A stretch of DNA of 64,000 nucleotides from Pomacea canaliculata (lineage: Eukaryota; Mollusca; Gastropoda; Architaenioglossa; Ampullariidae), in the NCBI RefSeq assembly GCF_003073045.1, contig NC_037590.1, positions 34,108,327 to 34,172,326 on the forward strand, given 5' to 3'. Both the position numbers and the translations under genes were made by a program. A model generated the notes under the pieces. That model saw only the letters and a list, made by a program, of their open reading frames with translations. It was not told where the DNA came from and did no database searches. Shown here piece by piece: positions 13,345 through 24,900 of this stretch (the first letter of the stretch is position 1; each line of letters starts with the position of its first letter).

Positions 13345-14500
13345 ATGAAGGTCGCTGCTGTCTTTATTCTCACCTGCTTGCTCGCTCTTTCCGCAGGTAA
13401 CTTTGAAATCTTAGGTAAAGTAGGAAACCACAGATGAGCACCGAAGGAGCTGTTCAAAGACAAAAAAGTATGCTTGATACCTTGTAATCTTTTGACCATA
13501 ATAGTTTGCACAAAAATGAAAAGTCCTCTATGGATCTTCTCCATCATGGTCTGGGCATACAAGTTATCATACCACAAATTTCATATCGAGCCTTTTATTA
13601 AATAAAATTGTTGCATTTGATATTTTTGTATAGATTATAAGAACATGTTTGTAACGCATAACTCTTCACTAAAACTGTTTTTTCAAAGCATTTTACACTG
13701 AGAGCAAGCTTATGTTTTCTATGAAGATATGCGTGTAAATACTTTTAGTGAGTAAAGTATTGAACACTTTTTGACAGGGGCACATGTAGAAGAAAAGAGA
13801 GGTAAGTATCTTGTTTTACGCATTCTGTTGCCTCGAGTTATCTTGATATATCCGATTTTTGATGTAATTGCGAAAGAAAAAGATGAGGAAAGAAATTTAA
13901 AAACAAAAAAAGTAAATATTCACACGTGGATGCATTTAATGCTATGTGTATATATGCACAATTTCAACCTAAATACAAAGTTACATTTTTTTGATAGGTG
14001 TTTTGCCACTTTGCATCACCACGAGGTTGTGTTTCATGAACCCATGTCTGGCAGCTCTTTGTGCTCCAAATACAGTTTGCTTGTATGTTATCCTTCGGTT
14101 TTTGTTTCAAAGCTTGGCGTTAAAAATAGAGCAAAATTTGATTGAGCCAATGATTTCAAAAACTTTTTTATTTTCTAATCAATTGTGCCACTCTTCCGAT
14201 AATTTAATTTTTAACAACCGGTTACTTTTTGTCTTGCTAGTTCATATTTAAATAAGATCTTACGGAAAAGACGTTTTTCTAAAGGAAATGTAGGCTCAGA
14301 AAGAAGAGTTAGAAACACACAAACGTCAAACACAAAGTAGTAAGATAATAACTAGTAATACATGATTTACAAATAGCTATTTAAATAATGCTCCAAACTA
14401 CTCTGTACACTTTTTTTTTTCTACTCTTTATTGTTCTTAAAGAAACTGCAACTGCCAAGCCACTTGCGTGCCCGTGACTGAGAGTGAGGTCACTCCATGA
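13345..14500 (+). CDS. Secreted eight-cysteine peptide precursor, copy 2
   Basis: Exons 13345-13396, 13778-13801, 13998-14082 and 14443-14500. Exons 2 and 3 have exactly the lengths of copy 1 (24 and 85 bases), and the phases are identical (1, 1, 2). The 72-residue precursor has signal peptide MKVAAVFILTCLLALSAG, then AHVEEKR as the processed segment. The core has the cysteine spacing C-x5-C-x4-C-x4-C-x5-C-x2-C-x-C-x3-C, the same as copy 1 although most other residues differ. Conserved non-Cys positions include Pro in the third inter-Cys loop (FMNPC) and the CNCQATCVP end. AATAAA follows 75 bases after the stop. The frame is open throughout, so this is probably an expressed gene. The molecular target is unknown. 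Confidence 0.78.
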
Positions 14501-14574
14501 AGCAAACAGAAAACCTCTGTCAATGCCAACGTAAAATTTTGTTTCACGGGTCGAAGCAAAACAAAAGTTTTGAA

Positions 14575-14580
14575 AATAAA
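14575..14580 (+). terminator. Poly(A) signal of peptide gene 2
   Basis: Canonical AATAAA, 75 bases after the stop codon. Confidence 0.6.
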
Positions 14581-14955
14581 AGAAGTGTGGTTGCTTGATT
14601 CTTATTTTCGCAATTACCGATTTGTTTTCTTTTAAAACAGCGTTGACCATTACCTTAGTAAATTCGCGAACCTTTTGTCGCCGATTTAATCTTTATATGA
14701 GTCTGTGTTGGAAGTCTTGTAGTTTGTAAACGTGAGTTCAATGCCCCTACACTCATGTAGACTATGGGACTTTTATTGTTATTATTTTAAACGATGAGGA
14801 ATTATTTGCAACTACATCTTTGGATTTAGTATTCTAAAGAAAAAAATTCAGTTGACAGAAAATTTACTCCAGTAGGTCTTTAACTTACAAAAGAACATTG
14901 CGACAAAAGAAAAACAAATGATAAGAGACGGAAGTCATGCTACAAACAGTGGGTG

Positions 14956-14971
14956 TGACGTGGCAGATAAG
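14956..14971 (+). promoter_or_regulatory. Candidate promoter module of peptide copy 3
   Basis: TGACGT at 14956 and AGATAAG at 14965, 82 bases before the first-exon ATG, in the same order and nearly the same distance as in copy 2. Confidence 0.4.
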
Positions 14972-15046
14972 GAACAAGATTGTAGCCAGTGAGGTAGACA
15001 GCAGGTTTATTTTGTTGTCAATCGCTCGGAGAAAACCATCATCGAC

Positions 15047-16660
15047 ATGAAAGTTTTGCCGTAATTATACTCGCCTGCCTCCTTGTCATTTCCACAGGTA
15101 AGTCGGAAAACGTATTGAAGAAAATTTAGTTTGTGTTTTTGTTGAAAATCTTGCATGTTTCCTGAATTTTTAAGGCCGATAAGCACCTTGAATTTAACAG
15201 CATTATAATCCGGTGTACTTATTACACATCAAAACTTGCACGGGGTTTCTAGAATGTTTATAAAAACAATTTTTTCAAACTTTAATATCGAATACTTTAA
15301 TAACCTTACTTCTTTCATTAAAGATTAGAGATGAACAAAGGCTCTTTTAGAAACGGTCGTGCTTTTGTACCTAATGTTCTGACATCTTGAACAAAAAGTT
15401 CTTTTTTGAAAGATAAAGACCAAACCAGACGTTCTTGATTGATAGATGGGTGGCCCACATCTTGCAACGGTGCATAAAAATATTTTTCCATCAGTTTTTT
15501 TTATTTGCTTAGCAGAATCTCCTTTAATGATAAGAGAACCACTGAAATGATTGTGCAATAATGTTTTTACACACTCCCTTTGCACACCTATGCTTGATGA
15601 TTCAGTGCTACATACATAAAAGACGATGAATAAAACTCATTACTAAAATAATTAATGTAACATAATTGAGTATTAAATAGTTCTAATACATAAAATGTGA
15701 CTATGTAAGCTATGGACACAAATAAATTGTAGCTTTAAGTGAGTAAAACGTCGATTTATTGATGCATTTATTTTACAGGAGGCACCTACCGAAGAGAGGA
15801 GAGGTATGTATTGTTTATGTTTACCATGTCGTCTTGAGCATGTTTGTTTTTAGATATAGCAGCAAGGCATCAAGATGTATACACATTGAAAAAGGAGAAA
15901 AAAAATTCTTTGATTGTATTTGTTCAAATTGTTACAAAACTAAATAGTACTTAGTAGTCGAAAGTTTGGTTTGTATGAAGTGTACGTGCGGATCACAGAG
16001 GAAAACATCTATTTGTTACCAAGATTATAAAGACAATAAGAAAAATCTTTGCCATGGGCATGCAGGTTCTTTTAGCTGTCATAGCAAATATAACTGTGGG
16101 GATAGGATGATATATAGCAAAAGAAACATCGACTGTATCATTGTGGTGAGTCAAGTGAAAATTAATGAGTTGTCTTTCCTGTCTTTTTGCAGCGTTTGTT
16201 GCCCCTTTGTAACCTGGTGGAATGTTTTGTTGATCCTTGCATGCTCGCTCTGTGTGCTGCGAACACGGTGTGCACGTATGTCACCATTTTATTCACTATT
16301 CAGAGTAAAATTGTTAAAAATTCAAACAGGATTATTTTCAGCTACAGTAATAAAATTGTCATACTAAAGACGTTTACCACTGGGTGTATGTAGGATTCCT
16401 GTGACTAATTTTTCAAAATACCGACGTTGTCAAACTGATGAAAGCTATGTCCTCATCTGTCGATGACATAGATGTGTAGTTCTTACCCAAGCAAGCAGTT
16501 TTCACAAGTTACTCTTTGCTGTTTTGAAGTTTCAATCACGGGTCTTAAGAATTGAAAAATTCGACAGATTCGTTACCTGTGACTTATCACACGATTAACT
16601 CATCATGCAGAAAGAAAGAAAGAAAGAAAAAAAGAAAGAAAGAAAGAAAAAAGAAAGAAA

Positions 16661-16693
<33 letters not shown>

Positions 16694-16793
16694 AACCATA
16701 CTATCTTTGTCCTCGATCTGTTTTTCTTTTGTACAAAGGAGCTGCAACTGCCAGGCCAGGTGCTTGCCTGTAGGAACACTAGGTACTCTCTGA
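15047..16793 (+). pseudogene. Eight-cysteine peptide family, copy 3, broken
   Basis: All four parts of the family plan can be seen in order: a signal-peptide exon near 15047-15097, a short propeptide exon near 15779-15803, a cysteine exon at about 16193-16275 and a terminal cysteine exon at about 16739-16793, with GT-AG signals. AATAAA follows 87 bases after the last stop. The cysteine exons are closest to copy 2, sharing strings such as ALCAxNTVC and CNCQA, so the duplication looks young. As it stands the copy looks broken, with about three breaks. Its introns are longer than in the sisters, and a GAAA microsatellite sits just before the last exon. Assembly error could also explain the breaks, because neighbouring genes show similar discrepancies. 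Confidence 0.6.
16606..16695 (+). repeat. GAAA microsatellite
   Basis: About 90 bases of imperfect GAAA units, all purine on the plus strand. It ends 43 bases before the terminal exon of peptide copy 3. Confidence 0.9.
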
Positions 16794-16879
16794 TGAAGAC
16801 AAGAATTATTCAACTGTCCTGCCCTGCTGACATCTTGTTTTCCAGGCAAAGATCGACTATATTAAAAAAGAATCCAGCA

Positions 16880-16885
16880 AATAAA
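16880..16885 (+). terminator. Poly(A) signal of peptide copy 3
   Basis: AATAAA 87 bases after the terminal stop, in the same relative place as in the two intact copies. Confidence 0.5.
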
Positions 16886-16999
16886 ATGCACACTGTGGCT
16901 TGGGCTTTGTAATCCTACTCTGGTTTCATTGATACTTCTGATAAAAGTAGTTGAAAGAGAGCGCAGCAAAGAAGTAGACAGAAAACAGAGGCTGGGTTG

Positions 17000-17165
17000 T
17001 AAGTGAGATCTTAAAAATAAGTCTTTAAGTCTTCGGTCTCCAGTGCAAGTCGACTTAACTAAGTTTAGTCTGAAGAGCTGAAGTTACTTTCGAGACCAGC
17101 GGACGACGAGTTTTGGACGTTAATTGAAAATCTTAGTCTGAACATCAAGATTAACTTAATTAAGA
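17000..17165. repeat. AAGTCTTAA-rich repeat segment
   Basis: Contains repeated and inverted forms of TTAAGTC and GACTTAA. The same vocabulary (GTCTTAAGACTTAA) recurs at about 40655-40682 and 43128-43206. This looks like copies of one dispersed non-autonomous element, but I could not define its ends. Confidence 0.35.
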
Positions 17166-19032
17166 CTTGCAACTCTGCCATGGAGCTTAGAACAAATATT
17201 TTGGTATCAACTACACTTCAAACTCTTCGCAAAAATCTAGCCTTCGTTATTGGTCTTTTGGAGTTGATTAGTTTTATCAAAAATAATAAGGGAAAAAATG
17301 TCGATTTCTCAAAAAGAAACGATAACGATCGTCGTGGTGACATATGTGAAAGTCATATTTGCTATTATATTCAGCTAACTGAAAAAAGATGTTACAAAAA
17401 ATTTAAATCATGAGAAAAACTGAAAGGATGGAAACAGTCATTAAAATATCTAAAATTGCTGGTCATAAGCTCTTGCTTTTATTAAATAGTGAACTCAAAA
17501 GATTAAAGCAATGATTTTTAACTTGAGAAAAGGTATTTCATAAAAAAACCATTTATTTCCACTATTTAATCATCGAGTTTAAGCGAGGCAGAGAGACAGG
17601 CGTTGAAAACAACTAAATTTCAATGTGAAGACTACAATGATTGACACTTACAGGTATGCGTCAACACTGAAGATTTATTACACAGGTAGCAAAGTCGTGT
17701 TGTCACATTAAATGTAAAATGTTTAAAGTGAGGTTCTGGACTTCCCATGTCACAGACCGACTCCAAGTTGTGGAAGCAAGGTTTCACCCGAACAAGAGGC
17801 CACACAGTTACAGCTCCTGGACAAACATTTCGACTTTATTTGGTTTATTAGCATCTTAATAAATAAACCAGGACTATTGGTAAAAGCATCAATAGTTTTG
17901 TCATTTGCACTCCTTTCTATTGCGAATATACATGTAAGAATTTTTCTTTAATAGTAAAAACCAGCTGTGAGACGGAGAAAAAGATAAAAAGAGATACTAA
18001 GTAAAAACAGAAAAAGTCCTAAAGAAGGGAGAAAAGGAAGATGAGAAGAATAAAAAGAAGAAAGACGACGATGAAGAAAACTTAAATCAGAATGTACGAA
18101 TGAACATGCTAGATAGACGTATGAAGGTTTCAAACTTTTATGTCACAGACCAACTTTTTGACCGTAAAAAAAAAAAAACGTACGTGCAGACAGCGCCATC
18201 TGGACATTGGTGGTACCTGCAGGGGTCGACGAAGCACAGTACCAGTGAGCATATGTTTGACACCAGCGCTAATACAGAAAAAATCTTTGAGTCCATAAAC
18301 GAACAAAACCCTTCATATAAAATACTTTTATTAAAAGCACAGGGCGAACACTACAAAAGAAAAATAAATCCCGAAAAAAATAGAAGATATGAAAATCAAA
18401 CACGATATGTAATTCGTTTAACTAAAAGAGAACGCCAAGAGGTCACAGCGGCTTTTACGGTCAGATAAGCTGCGACATGTTGATCTCACTGATTAGAATA
18501 TAATAATACCAAACAGCTTTACGTCCATTACAAATGCTGGTTCCTGAGATAAAGTTTCACTGTCTCGCAAGCTATTTTAGTGCTTTTGTAAACGACTAAT
18601 TATTATTACTCTCACCTCTTTTTTCATGAGCAGGGGCACCTGTTGACATTAAAGATATTTTTATTTATCAATACAAAGCATGAAATCGAGTTTAAATTAA
18701 GTTTAAGTCGAGAAATTATATTCAAAATTTATGATATATATTTTAAAATGTCATAGAATGAAGACAGGTGCTACTGCGATTTCGGATTATAGGATTATGC
18801 AAGAGTATTACGAAAGGGAAAACATTAATCTAACAAATAATACTCAATAATTTCAAAGATATAGGATGTATCTGTTAGTTCAAATACCTAGCATTGCCTC
18901 GGTGATTTTCTGGAGAGATTTAACATTGCGAAAAATGAAGTAAGAATTTGGCTTAATTTTTTTTTCTCTTTATCTTTGAGTCTGTTTCTCTCTTCGTGTC
19001 CCTGATTGTCTGTCTTACCCATAGAGAAAGCG
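17166..19032. other. Spacer between copy 3 and the four-cysteine peptide
   Basis: No confident gene. A purine-rich tract (GAAAAAG/GAAGAA) covers about 17955-18080. A 122-codon open frame at 18100-18468 is Lys/Thr/Ser-rich, lacks a domain I recognise and has no supporting splice or poly(A) context. At 18632-18650 a CAG acceptor is followed by GGGCACCTGTTGAC, like the start of the family's propeptide exon, but no donor follows. It may be a relic exon. Confidence 0.4.
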
Positions 19033-19353
19033 ATGAAAACGGAGAGCATCAAGATGGTGACCGCCTTCATTCTGGTAGTGACTTCTTGTCTTGTGTACGG
19101 TTCAGACCAAACTGAGGCTTCTGTTTCCGTTCTCTCAACAGCTTTCTTATCTATCCCACCACGTGATGACCCTTTGTCAGCCTGTACCTTCTGTTATCCA
19201 TTGCTCTGACAAACTAAATGCACATCTGTCTTCTTCTTGTTCCCAATCACCCCAGTGGAGCATAGGTGCCGCAACTACATCCCGCGATGCACTTCTGTTG
19301 TTCGTCTTAAAGGTTGCCGAGAGGACTGGTCAAACGATTGCCCACAAAACTGA
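19033..19353 (+). CDS. Candidate secreted four-cysteine peptide
   Basis: Two putative exons: 19033-19099 and 19256-19353. The first encodes a signal-like sequence, MVTAFILVVTSCLVY preceded by MKTESIK. The second follows an excellent pyrimidine-rich acceptor (CTTCTTCTTGTTCCCAATCACCCCAG) and encodes 31 residues with four cysteines (C-x6-C-x8-C-x7-C) ending ...DCPQN. The phase matches (1). The weak point is the donor GTTCAG. The total would be 53 residues. It does not share the eight-cysteine framework of its upstream neighbours, so it is a different family. If the donor is wrong, exon 1 simply reads on for about 35 more codons, and the cysteine exon may belong to another transcript. Confidence 0.35.
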
Positions 19354-20101
19354 ATGTGGCACGAATTGTAGTTTTGCTTAGGTTAAGATCAAAGGTCAGT
19401 TTGATTGCGCATGTACAAAGCAGATGTACACTTGTGGCTGTTGGCTGTTGCTGTTTAACACCGTGTCAGCAGCAGAGGTCAAATCGCAGCGAGAAATGCT
19501 CTTTGAATGCTTCCACATGTGGGTGAGCAGAGAAATGAGTGAATGAGTGAACTAGTTTTATTTATGTATTTATAAATTTCTTAGTGATAGGTGTGTATAT
19601 TTGCATACACGTACATGAAGAACAAACACACACACACACACAGTAACTGAAATCAACACGCTTTCTGGGATACTGTTCACGTGATTTAGTAGGGGCATGA
19701 AGATAAATTGGAGCATTATATCAGCACATGAAAAAAAACAAAACAAAAACACGAAACTACTTAATTTTCTTTAAAACAAATCTGATTAGCATGAAGCTTA
19801 TAGTCATCAAGTGTGTAATCCTGAAGATTAGTCCATGAAGATGACAAAAGACATCACAACTCTCATTGAACTTGCATACAGAAATGAGGAAATGGATGGT
19901 CTTTTTTTTTTCCTTTTTTAAAGCTCAATTCGCGCAAAAAAAAAGTCTGCGAAAATGTTGATTGTGACGACGGAATAATACCACGTACAATATGTACTAA
20001 TAGGCCAACAGAAGAATACTGTCAAATCATAACAATTTCCATCTGTCATAAAAGCATGTGATTACTACAAAGTCTTCTGAGGTAATAAAATGTACAATGT
20101 G

Positions 20102-20107
20102 TTTATT
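20102..20107 (-). terminator. Possible poly(A) signal of the ADAMTS gene
   Basis: AATAAA on the minus strand, about 320 bases after the ADAMTS stop codon. The segment between stop and signal is AT-rich with no other exon seen. Confidence 0.35.
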
Positions 20108-20428
20108 TTGATTGCTACATAATTTTACACAGACATGAAAAAGTCAGACATTTTTTTTTGAGCTATGAATTACAAAAATATTGAAGACCACGGGAGACAA
20201 ATCAAAAATTTCTGAAATGAACACACAATAACGACAAGAAATAACGATTTTTTTTTTCTTAAGTATGTAAGAACCATCAATAAGTAAACAAACATGTATC
20301 AAACCTTAAGTTGTGCGTCATATAAAGATAATTTTTTTTATGATTCACTTTTTTTAGTAACCAACACTTTAAAAAAAATAAACATAATAATCAAATTGTA
20401 ATGTAGTAAAAAAAGAATTAGTATTAGC

Positions 20429-21942
20429 TCAATTTTTTTTGGCCTTCTTGAGCAGACGCTGACGATATAGTGTCCACTGTGACATCTTTGGTCGCTTGGC
20501 GGCGCTGTCGGTATCCCGGCATGCCTTGCAGCATATCTGCCGGAAGCGCTCCGCCTGACACTTCACGTTCAAGTTAATGGTTTTTGGACAGAAGGCGTAC
20601 TTGTCACTGCATGCCCCGTCACTGACAGGTTCTGCAATACAACACCGTTGTTAGCAACAACGACTTGCCCCCACCAGCACGAACGTCCTCCATCTGTCAC
20701 GAGGAGGTCAAGACTTTCTGACCCTTTTGGGTGAGGGGAACATTTAGACAACAAAATTTGCTCACCAGCTTTTTTTCTTATTTCTCAAAGGCAGGGGGAC
20801 AGGTATGTGGTCTCGTATTATCTAGAACGTCCAGTGCCACCTACCGTCGCACGCTTTCATTTTGCACGGTCTGGTCAAATTTGGTGGAGATTCCTTGCAC
20901 CACATGTCATCTGCGTCTGTATCCGGGTCACCGCAGTACACAGTACGCCATTGTCTCCCTTTTCCGCATGTGACGGAGCACTATAAGGGAAAGAGAACTC
21001 CAAACATTACAAGACAAAATGATTTAATAAAAAAAATTTACTAGTACTTTCTGATTTGTCACTATGGAGTCTTTCGGAAATTAAAAAAAAAGTGTTACGT
21101 ACTTGCGACCAGTTCCCTGCCGTCCAGTTCAAGTTGCAGGTGGGCCTGTGCAGGTTCGAGTCACTATTGGGCCGTTTGGATGTCGCAGAGGTCCATGTCA
21201 GCTTGCTCGTAAGTGTCATTATTCATGTAGTACAGCTCGCACTTGTAGCCCTGTGTTTCTTCGCCTTTTCCTCCACACTCGCTAGCATTACACAAACTCC
21301 AGTCGTTGGTCATTGCCCACGTGTATCTGAAAATTAAAAAAAAAACACCTCAGCAAGTGCACCAGGAACAGACATGGCTTTCTGAAAACACTTGGTCATG
21401 CGTGTCATATCTTTACGCCATGTCTATCTCTAAAGCTTTATTAGGTTCCGGTCTAGCTATGACCGCAGTTTTGTAGCGCAGTTGGTAAAACGTTTTCTTG
21501 TCTCCACTGCAGTAAGGATTCTAATTTCTGGTTCAAATCTCGTCTAAGTCCATGAATATTTTGCTGAATAACACCTGTTCCTGCCAACGGATGATTTCTC
21601 CGGACACGCTAGTTCTTTCCCCCTTACTCGTTACCTATTTCCATAATTACTCCCTAATTACCACTAGGTGAGAGCAATTCTCTATTAAATAAATAAACCA
21701 GCCACTGACATACGTGGGACCCAGTTCCTCGTCCAAGGGAAACAATTCGGTAATTACAAAAATGTGCTTAGAGTTAACGTTTTAGAAAATGCCTGTTCTT
21801 GATTGTTACCTGGTCATGGTACAGGACCCAGCATGACAAGGCACTTCATTTCGCCTCGGGGGCTCCAAGTACTGGCAACTGTCCTTACTCACTTCCAGCC
21901 CGGAGTCTTTGTCGAAACAGGCGTGTTCGATGTTCATCACAC
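20429..21942 (-). other. ADAMTS C-terminal TSRs and PLAC exons
   Basis: Exon 21942-21810 completes TSR2. Exon 21326-21103 carries TSR3 ([19 protein letters not shown]) and the start of TSR4 ([11 protein letters not shown]), with a one-base frame change needed near 21175. Exon 20980-20845 finishes TSR4 ([19 protein letters not shown]). Exon 20631-20429 encodes a PLAC domain with the CSDK...[14 protein letters not shown] pattern and a very basic end (LLKKAKKN) before the stop. Confidence 0.75.
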
Positions 21943-24900
21943 CTTAGAGTAGCATAGATATAGTCTACCGATGATGAGATTATTATTGCAATTAATTTTG
22001 CCAAAGATAATGATAATAGAAAATACTGAAGAGGTACAAGGATGAAAATAATTATGAAGTACTCAATAATCAACAAAATTTTAAAGGCAAAGATGCATAG
22101 ATGTATGTGCGTGTGTATTTATGATTTTCGTATGCCAGTAGGGGATAGGTAAGAATATAGTTAGAACAATAGAGAAAACACTGACGATGGAGACAGGTGC
22201 CAATGGCCAACCAGCAGATGCCAGCTTACCATCACCGCATGTCACGGAGCAGGCGGTCCAGTTGTGGAATTTCCACTGGTACTTGCGCTTCTCTAGGGTC
22301 ATGTCCTGGCGGTTCACCGTGTACTCGTACGTCACCGACGCATCGGTGTTGTCTTTGTTGGGATACAGCTTCACGCAAGAGTGAACAGCGTTGTCAAGTG
22401 AACATACTGTCTACATTTTCATCATCAAATACAATGCGCTTGTTGATGCGTTTGAAGAGGCATATCATAAATGTATTTTTTTTTCCTTCTTGTACATCAT
22501 CCGACGCTTTCCCGTTACTGTCAATATTAAACGATTTTACAGACATAGATAAACGTGTGACTTACAGCCAGTCACTTCAGAGCATTTCATATTCGAATTT
22601 AGACGCATCTAACCCTTCAACTAAAATTATACAAGTGTGGAATGATTTTGTTTTCAGCAAGTCAGATGCACGGAACGGCCAGATTCAAGATTCCAACACG
22701 AAAAAAAAAAAGAGAAAAGAGATGAATTAGCAGCGCAGTCTTACCATGACTTCCAACTCGTTGTAAAGTGGTCCACTGGATTTAATGCTTTCGATGAAAT
22801 TTACAGTCTTGTATACAAACCTCGCACCTCCGAATATAAAGTCGCGAGAGCTACCTCGCCTTTTGTCTCCATTCAAGGGGAATGTACCGTATCTTGGATC
22901 ACGCAATGCTGTAGGATGAACGAGAAATGTGTACAGAATGTGAATGTGAGGTGTAACAGAGTACAAACAGATATAGATAGATGGAATATATATCATTTGG
23001 TCAATGAATACAGAGTCGAATTGAACATATGGAAATAATGAAAACGTCTTCCGCTACAAAATTATGCAGATTTATATATTTACGGTAGACAATAATATGC
23101 ACATCTACCACCCACATATAAAACACACAATACACATACAGAGAAACGCATGAAAACGCACAAATAACTATGACGAGGTACTGTTGAAATAGACATTGAG
23201 TAACATATTCACATCAATACTCATTCACTTATAAATATCCGAATGAACAACATAAGACATACACTTGATTGTTTAAGAATTCAACCAACTTGGATTGAAA
23301 GATCAAAATGTTAAAGGGTAGTTATACATGTCAGTTGATTTCTTAAATACCTCTGTACTAGTGACTTACCTACAAAATGCTTATTAATACCCCTTTTTAC
23401 TATTTCTATATTGCGACACCCTTTTGGTAATAAAACCACACTCTCGTACTCTTCTCCTGAAACAAGAAAGAGTTTATTTTTGTTAAAAACACATCATTGC
23501 TAGTCACAGTCTCAGAGAACACATTTGAACAAACACTGCAAAACATTTATCAAAACATCAGTCAGTCTGAGATTTTCCTTTTATAATGTTAGTGTTTTTA
23601 AGTTATATTTCTTCTCACAACCTTTGCTGATTGTAATGTCTCCATGAATCGTTGCACCTTACACAGCGTATGAAACGGATTTTACATACTCTCTTTAATT
23701 TTCTATGTTGAATCTTGCCACAGCTCATCAACCAGTCTTATTTATTACCTTCTTTTTCCTATTCTGATTATTGCACAAATAATTAACCCGACTTACTGGA
23801 CGAAGGAGCGCGATTGAAGTGACCTGATACTGTTTTGCATTCCGAGTTATTTCCCCCGCATACTCCACACGAGTCGTATTCCATGGTGGAGTTCCGCAAG
23901 CCATCACAGCCAACTTTCTGTGGGAAAATGTCGAGCAGACGGTAAAAGAAAGGTTGTAAAACGAAGTCCAAAGAATGCCATCATATCGGCACATACGAAT
24001 ATTAGTTTGCCCGACTTAAATCTTTTAGGTAGCTATCCAAATACCGAACAAAAGTTTTTACAGTAAAATGTAGCAAATTCATTCAATAAATTTATGAGTA
24101 TTTATTAAGCAATAAAATTTATAATATAAGCCGTTTATATCGTTTAGGTGTGGGTTTGTGTCTGTGCGACTACACTGCTGAGAAGAGAAGAAAAGAAAAA
24201 CTAAAGAGAGGGTGCTGTAAAGACGACGGTTACACACCAAACACGAGCCAAGATAGCAGATGTTGGTAGGGCTCCTCATATGTACACGATGTCCCGTCAG
24301 AAATTTCGATGTCGATGGTGACGATCACCTCCCCTGTCTGATTGGACACGCAGGTCTGCTTACACCGGTCGCTTTCTTTATGTACAACATATATCATTCT
24401 GTATACATGTATCTATACATGCATTCTTGATATATGTATACGTCAGCAGAGTTTTCAATAGGTTACAACAAATGTTATTTCTTTTGGACTTCATGATACT
24501 CGCTTGGGATTTAGAGCACCACAGGGATACATTCTTTACTGTACTTTACACTCTTATCTATTCCCCCACGATAACGCATTCATACAGGGAATATTATATT
24601 TCAAGAAGTTATCAAGGTGACAAGAATTTCACTGGCTGACTTCATCAGTTGAAATAGCAGATGTACATAAAGTCTGAGAGTCCACTTTGCTTAGGCGAGC
24701 AACTCACAGCGATGGTGCGAGAGTACAGGAAAAAAATCTGTTTCCTTTTTCCGCATGCATTCATGCATGTTTGAATGTGTGTATATGTGTGTGTGTGTGT
24801 GCGTGACAGATCTGTCTTCAGTAGCGAGTACTATACACGTATTCCTTTCAGAAATGTCTTCCAGAAGTGAAATGTTCTTTTTTTTCTATTATTTGATGTA

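Noticed and set aside
16552-16793. Lys/Arg-rich reading frames across the GAAA tract
   Set aside because: They are translations of the microsatellite. Only the terminal cysteine exon that follows is supported.
21474-21545. A tRNA gene
   Set aside because: A- and B-box-like motifs are present but acceptor and anticodon stems do not pair. The attached body and A-rich tail fit a SINE better.
22197-22730. A 177-codon plus-strand open frame
   Set aside because: It is the shadow of the ADAMTS spacer/TSR2 exon on the opposite strand. The low-complexity Ser/Arg composition arises from that.
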